From Flavobacteriaceae bacterium (lineage in GTDB: Bacteria; Bacteroidota; Bacteroidia; Flavobacteriales; Flavobacteriaceae): DNA of 57,020 nt. The stretch spans positions 1 to 57,020 of the forward strand of contig JABAZA010000084.1 in the NCBI GenBank assembly GCA_018608725.1, in the 5' to 3' direction. Shown here piece after piece: positions 43,558 through 52,205 of this stretch. How positions within the stretch are numbered: position 1 is the stretch's first letter; every line of letters begins with the position of its first letter. Under the pieces are notes generated by a model that saw nothing but the letters and a program-made list of their open reading frames with translations, was not told the DNA's origin and searched no databases. The translations under genes were made by a program, and so were the position numbers.

Positions 43558-44224
43558 AAAATCAAATCTCTTTATGGTAGCATTAACCTGTGTGTTAATG
43601 CTACCTTATATCTCAGTCGCCCAAAGCAGTGATTTTGGAAATTGGTTGATTTATATTGGTAATAAAAAAGTGAATAGTAAATGGAACATCCACAACGAAG
43701 TTCAGTACCGAAATTATGATGCCATTGGCGATTTAGAACAACTACTTCTTCGAACGGGTTTAGGATATAATCTCTCTGAAAACAATCATAATTTACTGTT
43801 GGGCTATGGATATATTTTATCACAAAATTATATCGCAGATACTCAAAACAAAATGGATGTTAACGAACACCGTATTTTCCAACAATTTACATCAAAGCAG
43901 AATGTTGGAAGTGTTTCTTTAAGCAATCGCTACCGATTTGAACAACGCTTTGTAGAATCAGATTTTAAAATGCGTTTGCGTTATTTCTTAGCATTTAAAG
44001 TGCCAATACTTAAAACCGAAACATCTCCCACAAAATTGTACCTCTCGGCATATAACGAAGTATTTTTAAATACAGAAAGTGATGTGTTTGATCGGAATCG
44101 TGTGTATGGTGGTTTGGGGTATCAACTTAACAAAAATGTTCGGATTGAAGCAGGATATATGAGCCAGCTTTTTGAAAACTCAAGTCGCGATCAGTTCAAT
44201 CTGATTACGTTTGTTAATTTATAA
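43550..44224 (+). CDS. DUF2490 outer-membrane beta-barrel protein
   Basis: 224 residues: a signal peptide (to about SVAQ, residue 25) and then alternating strands with aromatic girdles (WLIYIGNKKVNSKWNIHNEVQYRNY, LLLRTGLGYNLS, FQQFTSKQNVGSVSLSNRYRFEQRF), ending in a C-terminal aromatic-rich strand. This is the DUF2490 family of small outer-membrane barrels, function unknown. Its coupling to carbonic anhydrase suggests an outer-membrane element of the same system, perhaps a pore. Confidence 0.82.
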   Translation: MLKKSNLFMVALTCVLMLPYISVAQSSDFGNWLIYIGNKKVNSKWNIHNEVQYRNYDAIGDLEQLLLRTGLGYNLSENNHNLLLGYGYILSQNYIADTQNKMDVNEHRIFQQFTSKQNVGSVSLSNRYRFEQRFVESDFKMRLRYFLAFKVPILKTETSPTKLYLSAYNEVFLNTESDVFDRNRVYGGLGYQLNKNVRIEAGYMSQLFENSSRDQFNLITFVNL

Positions 44225-44632
44225 AGTTTAGATTTTTATTGATTTTTTGTTCTTTTTGTCTGTTAATGACATCAAGTAGGGCTTCTTTATTTATTGGTTT
44301 AGAAAGAAAATCATTAAATCCCGCTGCAAATACCTTCTCCTTATCTTCGATTGATGAGAAAGCTGTTTGTGCAACAATAGGAAGCTTTGGACGAATTTCT
44401 TTTATCAATTTCACAGCCTCAAATCCATCCATTACAGGCATTTTTAAGTCCATTAATACCAAATTAATGTCATCATTTTTTTTACAAATTTCAACGGCTT
44501 CTGCTCCGTTTTTTGCAAGAATTATGGCACAGCCAAATCGATTTGTTTTTTCAATAATATTTCAAGAAACAAGAAGTTTATGGCTTCGTCTTCTGCGATT
44601 AAAATAGTGTATTTATGCGTATTTTCTTGCAA
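44214..44632 (-). pseudogene. Response-regulator receiver domain, frameshifted
   Basis: Two frames together give one receiver domain. The first reads YTILIAEDEAINFLFLEILLKK with the acidic pair. After a one-base shift the second reads GCAIILAKNGAEAVEICKK, then the phosphoacceptor DLKMPVMDGFEA, the T of AQTAF and the K of LSKPI. The break is at a run of six A (plus strand T 44546-44551); a seventh would restore the frame. The start is unclear: TTG at 44630-44632 follows an in-frame TAG. It resembles the C-terminal receiver of flavobacterial hybrid histidine kinases, so it may be a remnant. It overlaps the DUF2490 gene end by 11 bases. Confidence 0.75.
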
Positions 44633-44645
44633 TTCCTTCTAATTA

Positions 44646-44680
44646 AATCTGTATATTTTTATGTAATAAATATACAGATT
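44646..44680. repeat. Perfect inverted repeat with 12-bp arms
   Basis: AATCTGTATATT and AATATACAGATT are exact reverse complements with an 11-base loop. They sit just upstream of the receiver remnant on the minus strand. There is no T-run, so it looks more like an operator or structured leader than a terminator. The rest of the gap to 44873 shows no gene. Confidence 0.7.
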
Positions 44681-44873
44681 GTTTATTAATTTCAGAAATA
44701 ATTTAAACAAAAATCACGAGTTTTTTAAAAAAAAATTATGTACCTATCTAGCTGTAAGCTGTAGTTTTGTTTCAAAATACATCTCTGCCTGATGGTAATT
44801 TTAGCTCCACATGAAAAGGCTGTTTAGCTACTTGGAGTTTGTAGAGATTAAGATTTTCTTAAAACCAATTAAA

Positions 44874-45692
44874 TTAACCTATAAATAATACGCCCAAAAG
44901 AAAAAGAATAAAAATGATTACAAAAATCAAAGTGTTTTTATCAAATCCACTTGTCCATGGCGTAATGTTTTGGTCGGAATAAAACGCTTCCTTGCTTTTT
45001 CCATTTCCTTTTCTGAACGTATGTACATCATAAGAGAATAGTAGTGTATCATTTGGAGCTTCCTCTTTGTAGGTTTGAAAGTGTTTGGAGCTTTCCAATA
45101 ATTCTCTAAAATGCTCCATTATAGCTGTTCCAGGTCTTCTTTTGTGTCGTTTTCCAAAAACAACTTCTGTAACAGCTCGCATATACAAAGGGGGTCCCAA
45201 ATGAAACACTCCACGTGGATTCAGGAGGTATCGACCTTTTAAATTATATGTAATAGCCGTCTCAAACAGCGGGTTGTGTTTACAACTTATCATCAGGTCT
45301 TGAGAAAAATCAATATCGCCGTGTGTGGGTAAGATACACTTGGTGTCTTTCTCAATTAGTGTGCTAAAAGGAATGTTACAAAATCGATCGATATCTACAT
45401 AGATACCTCCTTCGTTATAAAGTTTTAATAACCGCCAAAGATCAATTTTCTCTACAATTTTTTTATTTTTTATTTTGAAATAATCCCATTTACTTAGGTG
45501 GTTTTTGAGATAGGTTTCTACGTCTTGGTCGTCACTAATTTCTAACGAAAATTCTGGGTTGAGTGTTTTTAAATTTAACAGTCCATTTAGAATCAACGGC
45601 GATTGATCGTCTAAAATGTCTTTATTTTTCCAAGAGACATGAATGAGTTTTGGAATTGATCCGTGGGTTGATAAATCTAATTTAATGGACAT
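44874..45692 (-). CDS. GT32-like glycosyltransferase with C-terminal membrane anchor
   Basis: 272 residues of the DXD-containing sugar transferase family (OCH1/capsular type): IPKLIHVSWKNKDI at the N terminus, KIDLWRLLKLYNEGGIYVDID with D100-x-D102 as the metal and nucleotide-sugar site, and a C-terminal hydrophobic helix (about 253-271). It probably transfers a sugar to a surface glycan or lipid. It follows trpA by 19 bases and may be transcribed by read-through from the trp operon, though no metabolic link is apparent. Confidence 0.82.
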   Translation of the reverse strand: MSIKLDLSTHGSIPKLIHVSWKNKDILDDQSPLILNGLLNLKTLNPEFSLEISDDQDVETYLKNHLSKWDYFKIKNKKIVEKIDLWRLLKLYNEGGIYVDIDRFCNIPFSTLIEKDTKCILPTHGDIDFSQDLMISCKHNPLFETAITYNLKGRYLLNPRGVFHLGPPLYMRAVTEVVFGKRHKRRPGTAIMEHFRELLESSKHFQTYKEEAPNDTLLFSYDVHTFRKGNGKSKEAFYSDQNITPWTSGFDKNTLIFVIIFILFLLGVLFIG

Positions 45693-45711
45693 TTTAGTTT
45701 ATGTAATGTAT

Positions 45712-46479
45712 TTATTTTTTCAATAAAGGTTGTGTAAAGGCTCCTAAATCGTCTATCCCATGAGCTGTCACATACTTTATAAAAGCACTGCCAATAATGG
45801 CGCCTTTGGCATACTGAGTGGCTTGATTAAAGGATTTATGGTCTGAAATACCAAACCCAATAATTTGTGGGTTTGTGAGCTCTAAGTCGGCAATGCGTTT
45901 AAAATAATCGGTTTGTTTTCCTCCAAATCCACTTTGGCTTCCCGTCGTACTGGCACTACTCACCATATAAATAAATCCGTCTGAAATGCTGTCCATATAG
46001 CGGATGCGTGCCTCGCTAGTTTGTGGGGTAATCAAAAATATATTGAGCAATCCATAACGATCAAAAATGGCCTTATACTCTTCGTGATAGACCTCCACAG
46101 GCAAGTCTGGAATAATCAATCCATCGATTCCCACTTCTTGACATTTTTTACAAAAGGCTTCCACACCATATTGGAGCATTGGGTTAAAATAGCCCATTAA
46201 AATTAATGGAATTGACACTGTTTTTCGGATGTCTTTCAATTGGTCAAATAAGAGCGTTGAAGTCATTCCGTTTTGCAAGGCTTGTGTGGAGCTAGCTTGA
46301 ATGGTTGGTCCATCCGCCAATGGATCGCTAAAGGGCAATCCAATCTCAATCATGTCAACCCCGTTTTTTTCTAAGTTTTGAATCGTTGTAACCGTGTCGT
46401 TCAAATTAGGATATCCTGCTGTAAAATAGATGGATAATAATTTTTTATTTTCTTGTAATTTTGCTTGTATTCTATTCAC
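45712..46479 (-). CDS. trpA: Tryptophan synthase alpha subunit
   Basis: Cleaves indole-3-glycerol phosphate to indole, which passes to TrpB. Catalytic E45 and D56 lie in MIEIGLPFSDPLADGPTIQ, numbered from the GTG at 46477-46479. This start (NRIQAKLQENKKLL) fits the family and lies four bases after the trpB stop. A TTG at 46501-46503 would add eight residues and overlap trpB by 20 bases and is less likely. The C-terminal phosphate-binding GFGISD and GSAF are present. 256 residues. Confidence 0.95.
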   Translation of the reverse strand: MNRIQAKLQENKKLLSIYFTAGYPNLNDTVTTIQNLEKNGVDMIEIGLPFSDPLADGPTIQASSTQALQNGMTSTLLFDQLKDIRKTVSIPLILMGYFNPMLQYGVEAFCKKCQEVGIDGLIIPDLPVEVYHEEYKAIFDRYGLLNIFLITPQTSEARIRYMDSISDGFIYMVSSASTTGSQSGFGGKQTDYFKRIADLELTNPQIIGFGISDHKSFNQATQYAKGAIIGSAFIKYVTAHGIDDLGAFTQPLLKK

Positions 46480-46483
46480 AATC

Positions 46484-47665
46484 TTAAAGTTTAAAATAAT
46501 CAATATAGGTGTTCAAATCTTTGTCGCCACGTCCCGATAAACTAATCACCACCACCTCCTCAGGTTTAAATTTTTTAGTTTCAAAAATAGCCAAGGCATG
46601 TGAAGTTTCAATTGCCGGAATGATGCCTTCGAGCTGCGACAACTCCAATCCAGCCGTCATGGCTTCATCGTCGGTTACCGAAATAAATTCTGCACGTTTG
46701 GTTTCATACAAATGTGCATGCATAGGACCAACGCCTGGGTAATCTAAGCCTGCCGAAATGGAGTAGGGCTCGGTGATTTGACCGTCATTGGTTTGCATTA
46801 ATAATGTTTTGCTACCGTGAATCACCCCTTCTTTTCCAAGGACGGAAGTGGCGGCACTTTCACCCGTATAAATTCCTTTGCCTGCCGCTTCTACTGCAAT
46901 GAGTTTTACGGAAGGTTCATTCAAATAATGGTAATAGGCACCAGCAGCATTACTACCGCCCCCTACACAAGCCACCATATAATCTGGGTTTTCGCGGCCT
47001 TCAACTGTTTTTAATTGCCATTTGGTTTCTTCAGAAACTACCGATTGAAAGCGTGCTACCATATCTGGGTAGGGATGTGGCCCTACGGCACTTCCAATAA
47101 TATAATGGGTATCAACTGGGTTATTGATCCAATCGCGAATCGCTTCATTTGTGGCATCTTTTAAAGTCCGACTTCCAGAAAGTGCAGGACGCACTTCTGC
47201 CCCTAACATTTTCATACGTGCCACATTAGGCGCTTGGCGTGCAATGTCAATTTCGCCCATATATACGATGCATTCCAAGCCTGCCAAAGCACAAACTGTC
47301 GCTGTTGCGACTCCGTGTTGCCCAGCACCCGTCTCTGCAATGATGCGCTTTTTTTTGAGTCGTTTTGCCATTAAAATTTGCCCAATCGTATTGTTGATTT
47401 TATGGGCTCCCGTATGACATAAGTCTTCCCGTTTCAGGTATATTTTAGTATTGTATTTTTTGGATAAACGTTTTGCAAAATAGAGGGGGGTAGGGCGACC
47501 TACATAATCTCTAAGCAATTGGTCGAACTCTTTTTTGAAATCAGGTTCCGCCATCACTTTTAAATAGTTTTGACGTAATTCTTCAACATTAGGGTACAGC
47601 ATTTCAGGAATAAATGCACCTCCAAATTGGCCATAATAGCCTTTTTCATTCACGTGATAACTCAT
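46484..47665 (-). CDS. trpB: Tryptophan synthase beta subunit
   Basis: PLP enzyme joining indole and serine. The 393 residues have [12 protein letters not shown] at the N terminus, the PLP lysine K89 in [13 protein letters not shown], the phosphate-binding [14 protein letters not shown], and [13 protein letters not shown] typical of the TrpB1 class that pairs with TrpA. Its start overlaps the trpF stop (ATGA). Confidence 0.98.
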   Translation of the reverse strand: MSYHVNEKGYYGQFGGAFIPEMLYPNVEELRQNYLKVMAEPDFKKEFDQLLRDYVGRPTPLYFAKRLSKKYNTKIYLKREDLCHTGAHKINNTIGQILMAKRLKKKRIIAETGAGQHGVATATVCALAGLECIVYMGEIDIARQAPNVARMKMLGAEVRPALSGSRTLKDATNEAIRDWINNPVDTHYIIGSAVGPHPYPDMVARFQSVVSEETKWQLKTVEGRENPDYMVACVGGGSNAAGAYYHYLNEPSVKLIAVEAAGKGIYTGESAATSVLGKEGVIHGSKTLLMQTNDGQITEPYSISAGLDYPGVGPMHAHLYETKRAEFISVTDDEAMTAGLELSQLEGIIPAIETSHALAIFETKKFKPEEVVVISLSGRGDKDLNTYIDYFKL

Positions 47666-48276
47666 AATAACTGTTTAAATTTTTCTAATAATTCTTTATT
47701 TTTTTTAGCTGGAGCGATTTCAAATTTACTGTTTACATCTACGGCATAACAGTAGGTCGCTGCCGGACTTGTTTTAAATTCTTGTAGTTGGGTCAAATTT
47801 TCTAAACCAATTCCACCACTCAAAAAATAAGGTTTTGTAGAGGGGTAGTCTTTTAAAACAGACCAGTCAAAACAATAGCCATTTCCACCAGCCAAAGGGC
47901 CTTTGGTGTCAAATAGGTAAAAGTCACAAACTGTTTCATAGGAGCTAAGAACCTCAAAATTAAATTCTTTTTTAATGGAGAACACTTTGATGACCTCGAT
48001 TTTATGTGTTTGTAAAGATTTGCAAAATTCAGGAGATTCTTCGCCATGCAATTGAACGGCTTGTAAATTGTGTGTTTTGATTTTTTCGATAATGGTTTCA
48101 TAGGATGCATTTACAAAAACGCCTACTTTTTTTAGGCTCGATGGAAGAGCAGGGGTCCGCGCAGATACATGCCGTGACGATCCTTCAAAAAAGATAAAGC
48201 CCATATAGTCAGGATTGATCGCAGCGATCAACTGAATATTGTCTTCATAGCGCATGCCACATACTTTTAGTTTCAT
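47662..48276 (-). CDS. trpF: Phosphoribosylanthranilate isomerase
   Basis: Third step of tryptophan synthesis after anthranilate. 204 residues of a TIM barrel: catalytic C in [29 protein letters not shown], the aspartate in YLFDTKG, and the phosphate site [10 protein letters not shown] with DVNSKFE. It is a separate gene rather than fused to trpC. The start overlaps the trpC stop (ATGA). Confidence 0.97.
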   Translation of the reverse strand: MKLKVCGMRYEDNIQLIAAINPDYMGFIFFEGSSRHVSARTPALPSSLKKVGVFVNASYETIIEKIKTHNLQAVQLHGEESPEFCKSLQTHKIEVIKVFSIKKEFNFEVLSSYETVCDFYLFDTKGPLAGGNGYCFDWSVLKDYPSTKPYFLSGGIGLENLTQLQEFKTSPAATYCYAVDVNSKFEIAPAKKNKELLEKFKQLL

Positions 48277-49061
48277 CCGTTCAATTGTTTAATAAATGCT
48301 GCAGCATTGGCTCCAGGGTTCTTTGTTTTCATAAAATTCTCACCGATTAAAAATCCTTTATAACCAAAAGGCTGCAAAGTCTGGATATCATCTACAGTTC
48401 GAATACCACTTTCTGAAATTTTTATAAATTCATCTGGGATAAGTTTGCTGAGTGTTTTACTCGTTTCTAGGCTTACTTCAAAGGTTTTTAGGTTACGGTT
48501 GTTCACGCCAATCATATTAAGAGAAGGCATCACAGATTTGTGCAATTCTTCTTCGTTATGGACTTCTAATAAGACTTCCATACCTAAGCTTTGGGCAAGG
48601 GTCGAATATGTTTGAATTTCATCACGATTCAAAATAGCGGCGATGAGTAGAATCACATCGGCTCCGTAGGCTTTGGCTTCCACAATTTGATAAGGATCAA
48701 TAATAAATTCTTTACGAAGTAAGGGTAAGTCACAGCTAGCTCTAGCAGTTAAGAGATCTTCTAAACTTCCACCAAAATATTTCATATCGGTTAATACCGA
48801 CATCCCGCAGGCACCCGCTTTTTCGTAGCCTTGTGCGACGTCTTGTACATTCAAATTCTGATTGATGCAGTCTTTTGAAGGCGAACGGCGTTTGTGCTCT
48901 GTTATCAAACCTGAGGCACTCTCAATCAGTTGTGTGCTAAGTGACCGGCTTTGACGCTCAAACAACACCGATTGTTCGAGTTGTTTCAATGGAATCAATT
49001 GTTTTCGAAGGGACACTTCATTTTTCTTATCTGCTACAATACGATCTAAGATACTGCTCAT
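48273..49061 (-). CDS. trpC: Indole-3-glycerol-phosphate synthase
   Basis: Forms the indole ring. 262 residues with GLITEHKRRSPSKDCI (the family usually reads IAEIKKASPSKG), SVLTDMKYFGGS, RKEFIIDPYQI, EVHNEEEL and GVNNRNLKTFEV. The ATG at 49059-49061 (MSSILDRIVADKK) overlaps the trpD stop as TAATG and is preferred to an ATG 27 bases upstream, because the conserved N terminus begins there. Confidence 0.96.
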   Translation of the reverse strand: MSSILDRIVADKKNEVSLRKQLIPLKQLEQSVLFERQSRSLSTQLIESASGLITEHKRRSPSKDCINQNLNVQDVAQGYEKAGACGMSVLTDMKYFGGSLEDLLTARASCDLPLLRKEFIIDPYQIVEAKAYGADVILLIAAILNRDEIQTYSTLAQSLGMEVLLEVHNEEELHKSVMPSLNMIGVNNRNLKTFEVSLETSKTLSKLIPDEFIKISESGIRTVDDIQTLQPFGYKGFLIGENFMKTKNPGANAAAFIKQLNG

Positions 49062-50047
49062 TAGAGTGCGATTAATTTTGTGAGACATTCATTTGCTTTT
49101 CCAGAATAGAGGGATTCTTTGGCGAGTTCATAGCCATCTTTGTGTGTGATTTTTTTAGCCGTAGCAATCGCTAGTCCCGCATTAGTACATACCACATTAT
49201 TTTGTGCTTCAGTTCCGTTTCCACTAATAATGGTTTTAAATATTTTTGAAGCATCGGCGACGGTGTTTCCTCCAAATATGGCTTCTTGTGTGTTGTTTTT
49301 GAGTCCTAAATCTTCTGCAGAAAACAGGACTTCTGAATTATTTGAAACAATTTTTACTGTATTTGTTAATGAGATTTCGTCATAACCCCCGAGGTCATGA
49401 ACAATGCTGTAATTTTTATCTGAATCTTGATATAAATAATTATACAAGCGGAGTAATTCTAAATTAAAGACCCCTACCATTTGATTTTTTGGAAATGCCG
49501 GATTTACCATAGGTCCTAACATATTAAAAAATGTTTTGACACCCAGTTCGCGTCGAATGGGAGCTACATTTTTCATGGCTGGGTGGAACAAGGGTGCGTG
49601 TAATACACAAATTCCTGTAGTTGCTATGGCACGTTCTAAAAAGCCTGTATCGTTAGAAAATTTAACGCCTAAGGATTCCAAAACATTGGATGATCCACAA
49701 GCGGATGAGACGCCATAATTTCCGTGTTTTGCAACTGGAACACCTGCTCCAGCAGTTATAAAAGAGGCGAGTGTAGAGATGTTAAATGTGTCTTTTCCGT
49801 CACCACCCGTTCCACATAAATCGATGGGATTATAGGCCGTTAAATCCACAGGAATACACAATTCTAAAAGGGCGTCTCTGAACCCTTTTAGTTCTTCTTG
49901 GGTGACCGTTCGCATCATGAAAATCGTGAGAAACGCCGCAATTTGACTTTGGTTGTAATCGCCTTTAGAGATGTTAATCAAAATCTGTTTTGCTTCCTCA
50001 GCAGAAATTGTTTCGTGGTTTATGAGTCTGTTTAAAACGTGTTTCAT
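49061..50047 (-). CDS. trpD: Anthranilate phosphoribosyltransferase
   Basis: Transfers the phosphoribosyl group of PRPP to anthranilate. 328 residues with the PRPP-binding GTGGDGKDTFNIS, KHGNYGVSSACGSSNVLESLGV, and FNMLGPMVNPAFPKNQMVGVF. It is not fused to the glutaminase TrpG, which is the separate upstream gene four bases away. Confidence 0.98.
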   Translation of the reverse strand: MKHVLNRLINHETISAEEAKQILINISKGDYNQSQIAAFLTIFMMRTVTQEELKGFRDALLELCIPVDLTAYNPIDLCGTGGDGKDTFNISTLASFITAGAGVPVAKHGNYGVSSACGSSNVLESLGVKFSNDTGFLERAIATTGICVLHAPLFHPAMKNVAPIRRELGVKTFFNMLGPMVNPAFPKNQMVGVFNLELLRLYNYLYQDSDKNYSIVHDLGGYDEISLTNTVKIVSNNSEVLFSAEDLGLKNNTQEAIFGGNTVADASKIFKTIISGNGTEAQNNVVCTNAGLAIATAKKITHKDGYELAKESLYSGKANECLTKLIAL

Positions 50048-50051
50048 TTGT

Positions 50052-50618
50052 TTATGAATTTATCCAGTTTTCAAGTAATTGTTTTCCGTTGGGTGTGAGT
50101 ACTGATTCTGGGTGAAACTGAACTCCTTTTACATCAAATATTTTATGCCTTAAGGACATGATCTGTCCATTTTCATCGACTGAAGTCGCTTCTAAAACTT
50201 CTGGTAAATTCGCATCAACTACCCACGAATGATAGCGACCAACTTGAATTGTTTTGTCCATGCCGTTGAATAAAGTTTCGTTATCCACACAAATACTAAC
50301 ATCGGTATGGACGCCGTGATACACTTCCTCTAAATTTATAATTTGCCCCCCAAAAACTTCGCCAATTGCTTGTTGTCCCAAACACACACCTAGGATACTT
50401 TTTGTGGGTGCATACCACTGAATTACAGCTTTTAAAAGTCCAGCTTCATCTGGGATACCTGGGCCAGGGGAAAGCACAATTTTATCGAATTGTTGGATGT
50501 CTTCAAGGTTAAATTTATCATTTCTAAGGACTGTTACATCACAGTCCAAATCTTCGAGGTAATGAACTAAATTAAACGTAAAACTATCGTAGTTATCTAT
50601 GACTAATATCTTCTTCAT
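50052..50618 (-). CDS. trpG: Anthranilate synthase glutamine amidotransferase component
   Basis: Supplies ammonia from glutamine to TrpE. 188 residues of a class I amidotransferase: oxyanion SPGPGIPDEAG, the nucleophile C79 in GVCLGQQAIG, and the H-E pair in VQFHPESVLTP. The same family serves para-aminobenzoate synthesis, but the position directly after trpE assigns it here. Confidence 0.96.
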   Translation of the reverse strand: MKKILVIDNYDSFTFNLVHYLEDLDCDVTVLRNDKFNLEDIQQFDKIVLSPGPGIPDEAGLLKAVIQWYAPTKSILGVCLGQQAIGEVFGGQIINLEEVYHGVHTDVSICVDNETLFNGMDKTIQVGRYHSWVVDANLPEVLEATSVDENGQIMSLRHKIFDVKGVQFHPESVLTPNGKQLLENWINS

Positions 50619-50621
50619 GCT

Positions 50622-52022
50622 CTAAATGGTTTCGGCGAGTTTAATGGCTTTTGTTAAGGCGCCTAATTTGTTATATACTTCTTGAAGTTCGTTTTCGGGG
50701 TTGGATTTGGAAACAATTCCAGCACCCGCCTGCCAATGGAGTTGGTAGTTTTTACTTAAAAAGGTTCGAATCATGATGGCATGGTTGTAATTGCCTTCAA
50801 AATCCATAAATCCTATAGCGCCGCCATAAAATGCACGACTTGTTTTTTCGTAGGCCTCAATAAGTTCCATTGCTTTGTATTTGGGCGCACCGCTCAAGGT
50901 TCCCGCAGGAAAGGTATCGGCGACTATTTGCATTGTTGGAGTGTTTTTTCGCACTTTGCCCATGACTTTACTTACCAAATGAATGACATGAGAAAAGAAT
51001 TGAACTTCTCTATATTTTTTAACTTCTACTTCTGAGCAATGACGACTTAAATCATTTCTTGCCAAATCGACTAACATGACATGTTCGCTATTTTCTTTTT
51101 TATCGGCAACGAGCTTTTTTGCCAGTTCGGCATCTTTTAAATCATCCCCAGTTCGTGCAAAAGTTCCTGCAATGGGATGGATTTCTGCGTTTTTATCTTG
51201 GACGACCAGTTGTGCTTCGGGTGAACTTCCAAAGATTTTAAATTTTCCGTAATCAAAATAAAAGAGATAAGGGGAGGGGTTGATGCTTCGTAATGCTCTG
51301 TAAACATTAAAGTCATCGCCTTTAAAATCCTGTTGAAATTTTTTGGATAACACCAGTTGGAATACATCGCCGCGAGCGCAATGTTTTTTGGCGAGTTTAA
51401 CATTCGACTTGAATTCTTCATCACTCAAATTGGAGCTAATAGTTCCTTTTGATTCAAAATCATAGGATGAAAAACTTTGCACTTTAATCAAATGATCAAT
51501 GGCATCGATATTACTTTCAGACCCATAACAATGTGCAAAAATATAGGCCTCATTCTTGAAATGATTGATGGCTATGATGTTTTGATATACGGCATAATAC
51601 ATTTCAGGAATTACAATGGAATCGTCCTTTTTTGAGATGGTGATGTCTTCAAAATATTTTACTGCATCGTAAGCTGTAAATCCGAACATCCCATTATTTA
51701 TAAATTTAAACGAGGCGTCTTTTTGAGTGTCAAATTGTTTTGTAAATGCATTGACTTCTAGAGTTACTTTATCCGCTGGAACAGCTTTGCTCTCTGTACT
51801 ATGGTCGGGATAGGTTTTGGTTACAATAGAGTTCTCTACTTTGATGGATGCAATAGGGTTGCAACAGATGTAGGAGAAGCTATTATCATTGCCGTGATAG
51901 TCACTACTTTCTAGCAGGATACTGTTTGGAAACTTATCTCTAACTTTTAGATACACACTCACAGGCGATATGGTATCTGCGAGTATTTTTTTGTAATGTG
52001 TTTTTAGTTCAAATTTTTTCAT
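50622..52022 (-). CDS. trpE: Anthranilate synthase component I
   Basis: Makes anthranilate from chorismate and ammonia, the committed step. 466 residues with the chorismate domain: FIFGSSPEA-like (FKIFGSSPEAQL), PIAGTFARTGDD, LVDLARNDLSRHC, VSKVMGKV, TFPAGTLSGAPKYKAMELI and GAIGFMDFEGN. The N-terminal LLESSDYHGNDNSFSYI is where feedback tryptophan binds in the family. The start codon lies directly after the U-tract of the attenuator hairpin, so transcription and translation of the whole operon depend on that structure. Confidence 0.98.
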   Translation of the reverse strand: MKKFELKTHYKKILADTISPVSVYLKVRDKFPNSILLESSDYHGNDNSFSYICCNPIASIKVENSIVTKTYPDHSTESKAVPADKVTLEVNAFTKQFDTQKDASFKFINNGMFGFTAYDAVKYFEDITISKKDDSIVIPEMYYAVYQNIIAINHFKNEAYIFAHCYGSESNIDAIDHLIKVQSFSSYDFESKGTISSNLSDEEFKSNVKLAKKHCARGDVFQLVLSKKFQQDFKGDDFNVYRALRSINPSPYLFYFDYGKFKIFGSSPEAQLVVQDKNAEIHPIAGTFARTGDDLKDAELAKKLVADKKENSEHVMLVDLARNDLSRHCSEVEVKKYREVQFFSHVIHLVSKVMGKVRKNTPTMQIVADTFPAGTLSGAPKYKAMELIEAYEKTSRAFYGGAIGFMDFEGNYNHAIMIRTFLSKNYQLHWQAGAGIVSKSNPENELQEVYNKLGALTKAIKLAETI

Positions 52023-52050
52023 AAAAAAAGACTTGTCGTGAAGACAAGCC
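52023..52050 (-). terminator. trp operon attenuator (terminator hairpin, segments 3:4)
   Basis: In the minus-strand RNA, GGCUUGUC (52050-52043) pairs with GACAAGUC (52037-52030) around UUCAC, eight pairs including one G-U. Seven U follow immediately, and the next base is the A of the trpE AUG. The 5' arm overlaps UAGGCUUGU (52052-52044), which can instead pair at seven of nine positions with ACACCCCUA (52081-52073) just after the leader-peptide stop, a possible antiterminator. Confidence 0.85.
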
Positions 52051-52082
52051 TAGTTATTTTGTTTTAAACATATAGGGGTGTA

Positions 52083-52139
52083 TCACGAATTTTGTTTTCG
52101 AGAGTACCACCACCAAATATTGTTTAAAGTAAGGTTCAT
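52083..52139 (-). CDS. trpL: trp operon leader peptide (three tandem Trp codons)
   Basis: An 18-residue ORF, MNLTLNNIWWWYSRKQNS, with TGG TGG TGG at 52115-52107. It begins about 12 bases after the predicted transcription start and ends 33 bases before the attenuator hairpin. A ribosome stalled on the Trp codons would leave segment 52081-52073 free to form the antiterminator. A ribosome reaching the stop would cover that segment and let the terminator form. This is the logic of the E. coli trp leader. The ORF is too short for routine gene finding. Confidence 0.85.
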   Translation of the reverse strand: MNLTLNNIWWWYSRKQNS

Positions 52140-52157
52140 AATTAAGTATTAACTTTT

Positions 52158-52188
52158 CAAATGTAGGAACGATTTTTCTGAATGCAAA
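52158..52188 (-). promoter_or_regulatory. trp operon promoter
   Basis: On the minus strand TTTG (52188-52185), 19 bases, then TACATTTG (52165-52158): a perfect match to the Bacteroidota -33 and -7 consensus and spacing. Initiation near 52151 puts the leader-peptide ATG about 12 bases into the transcript. Confidence 0.8.
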
Positions 52189-52205
52189 ATAAATTTAAAA
52201 GTTTT

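Noticed and set aside
44750-44840. Possible small RNA or terminator in the gap before the glycosyltransferase gene
   Set aside because: Short imperfect repeats (AGCTGTAAGCTGTAG) are present, but there is no stable hairpin with a T-run or promoter to support a feature.
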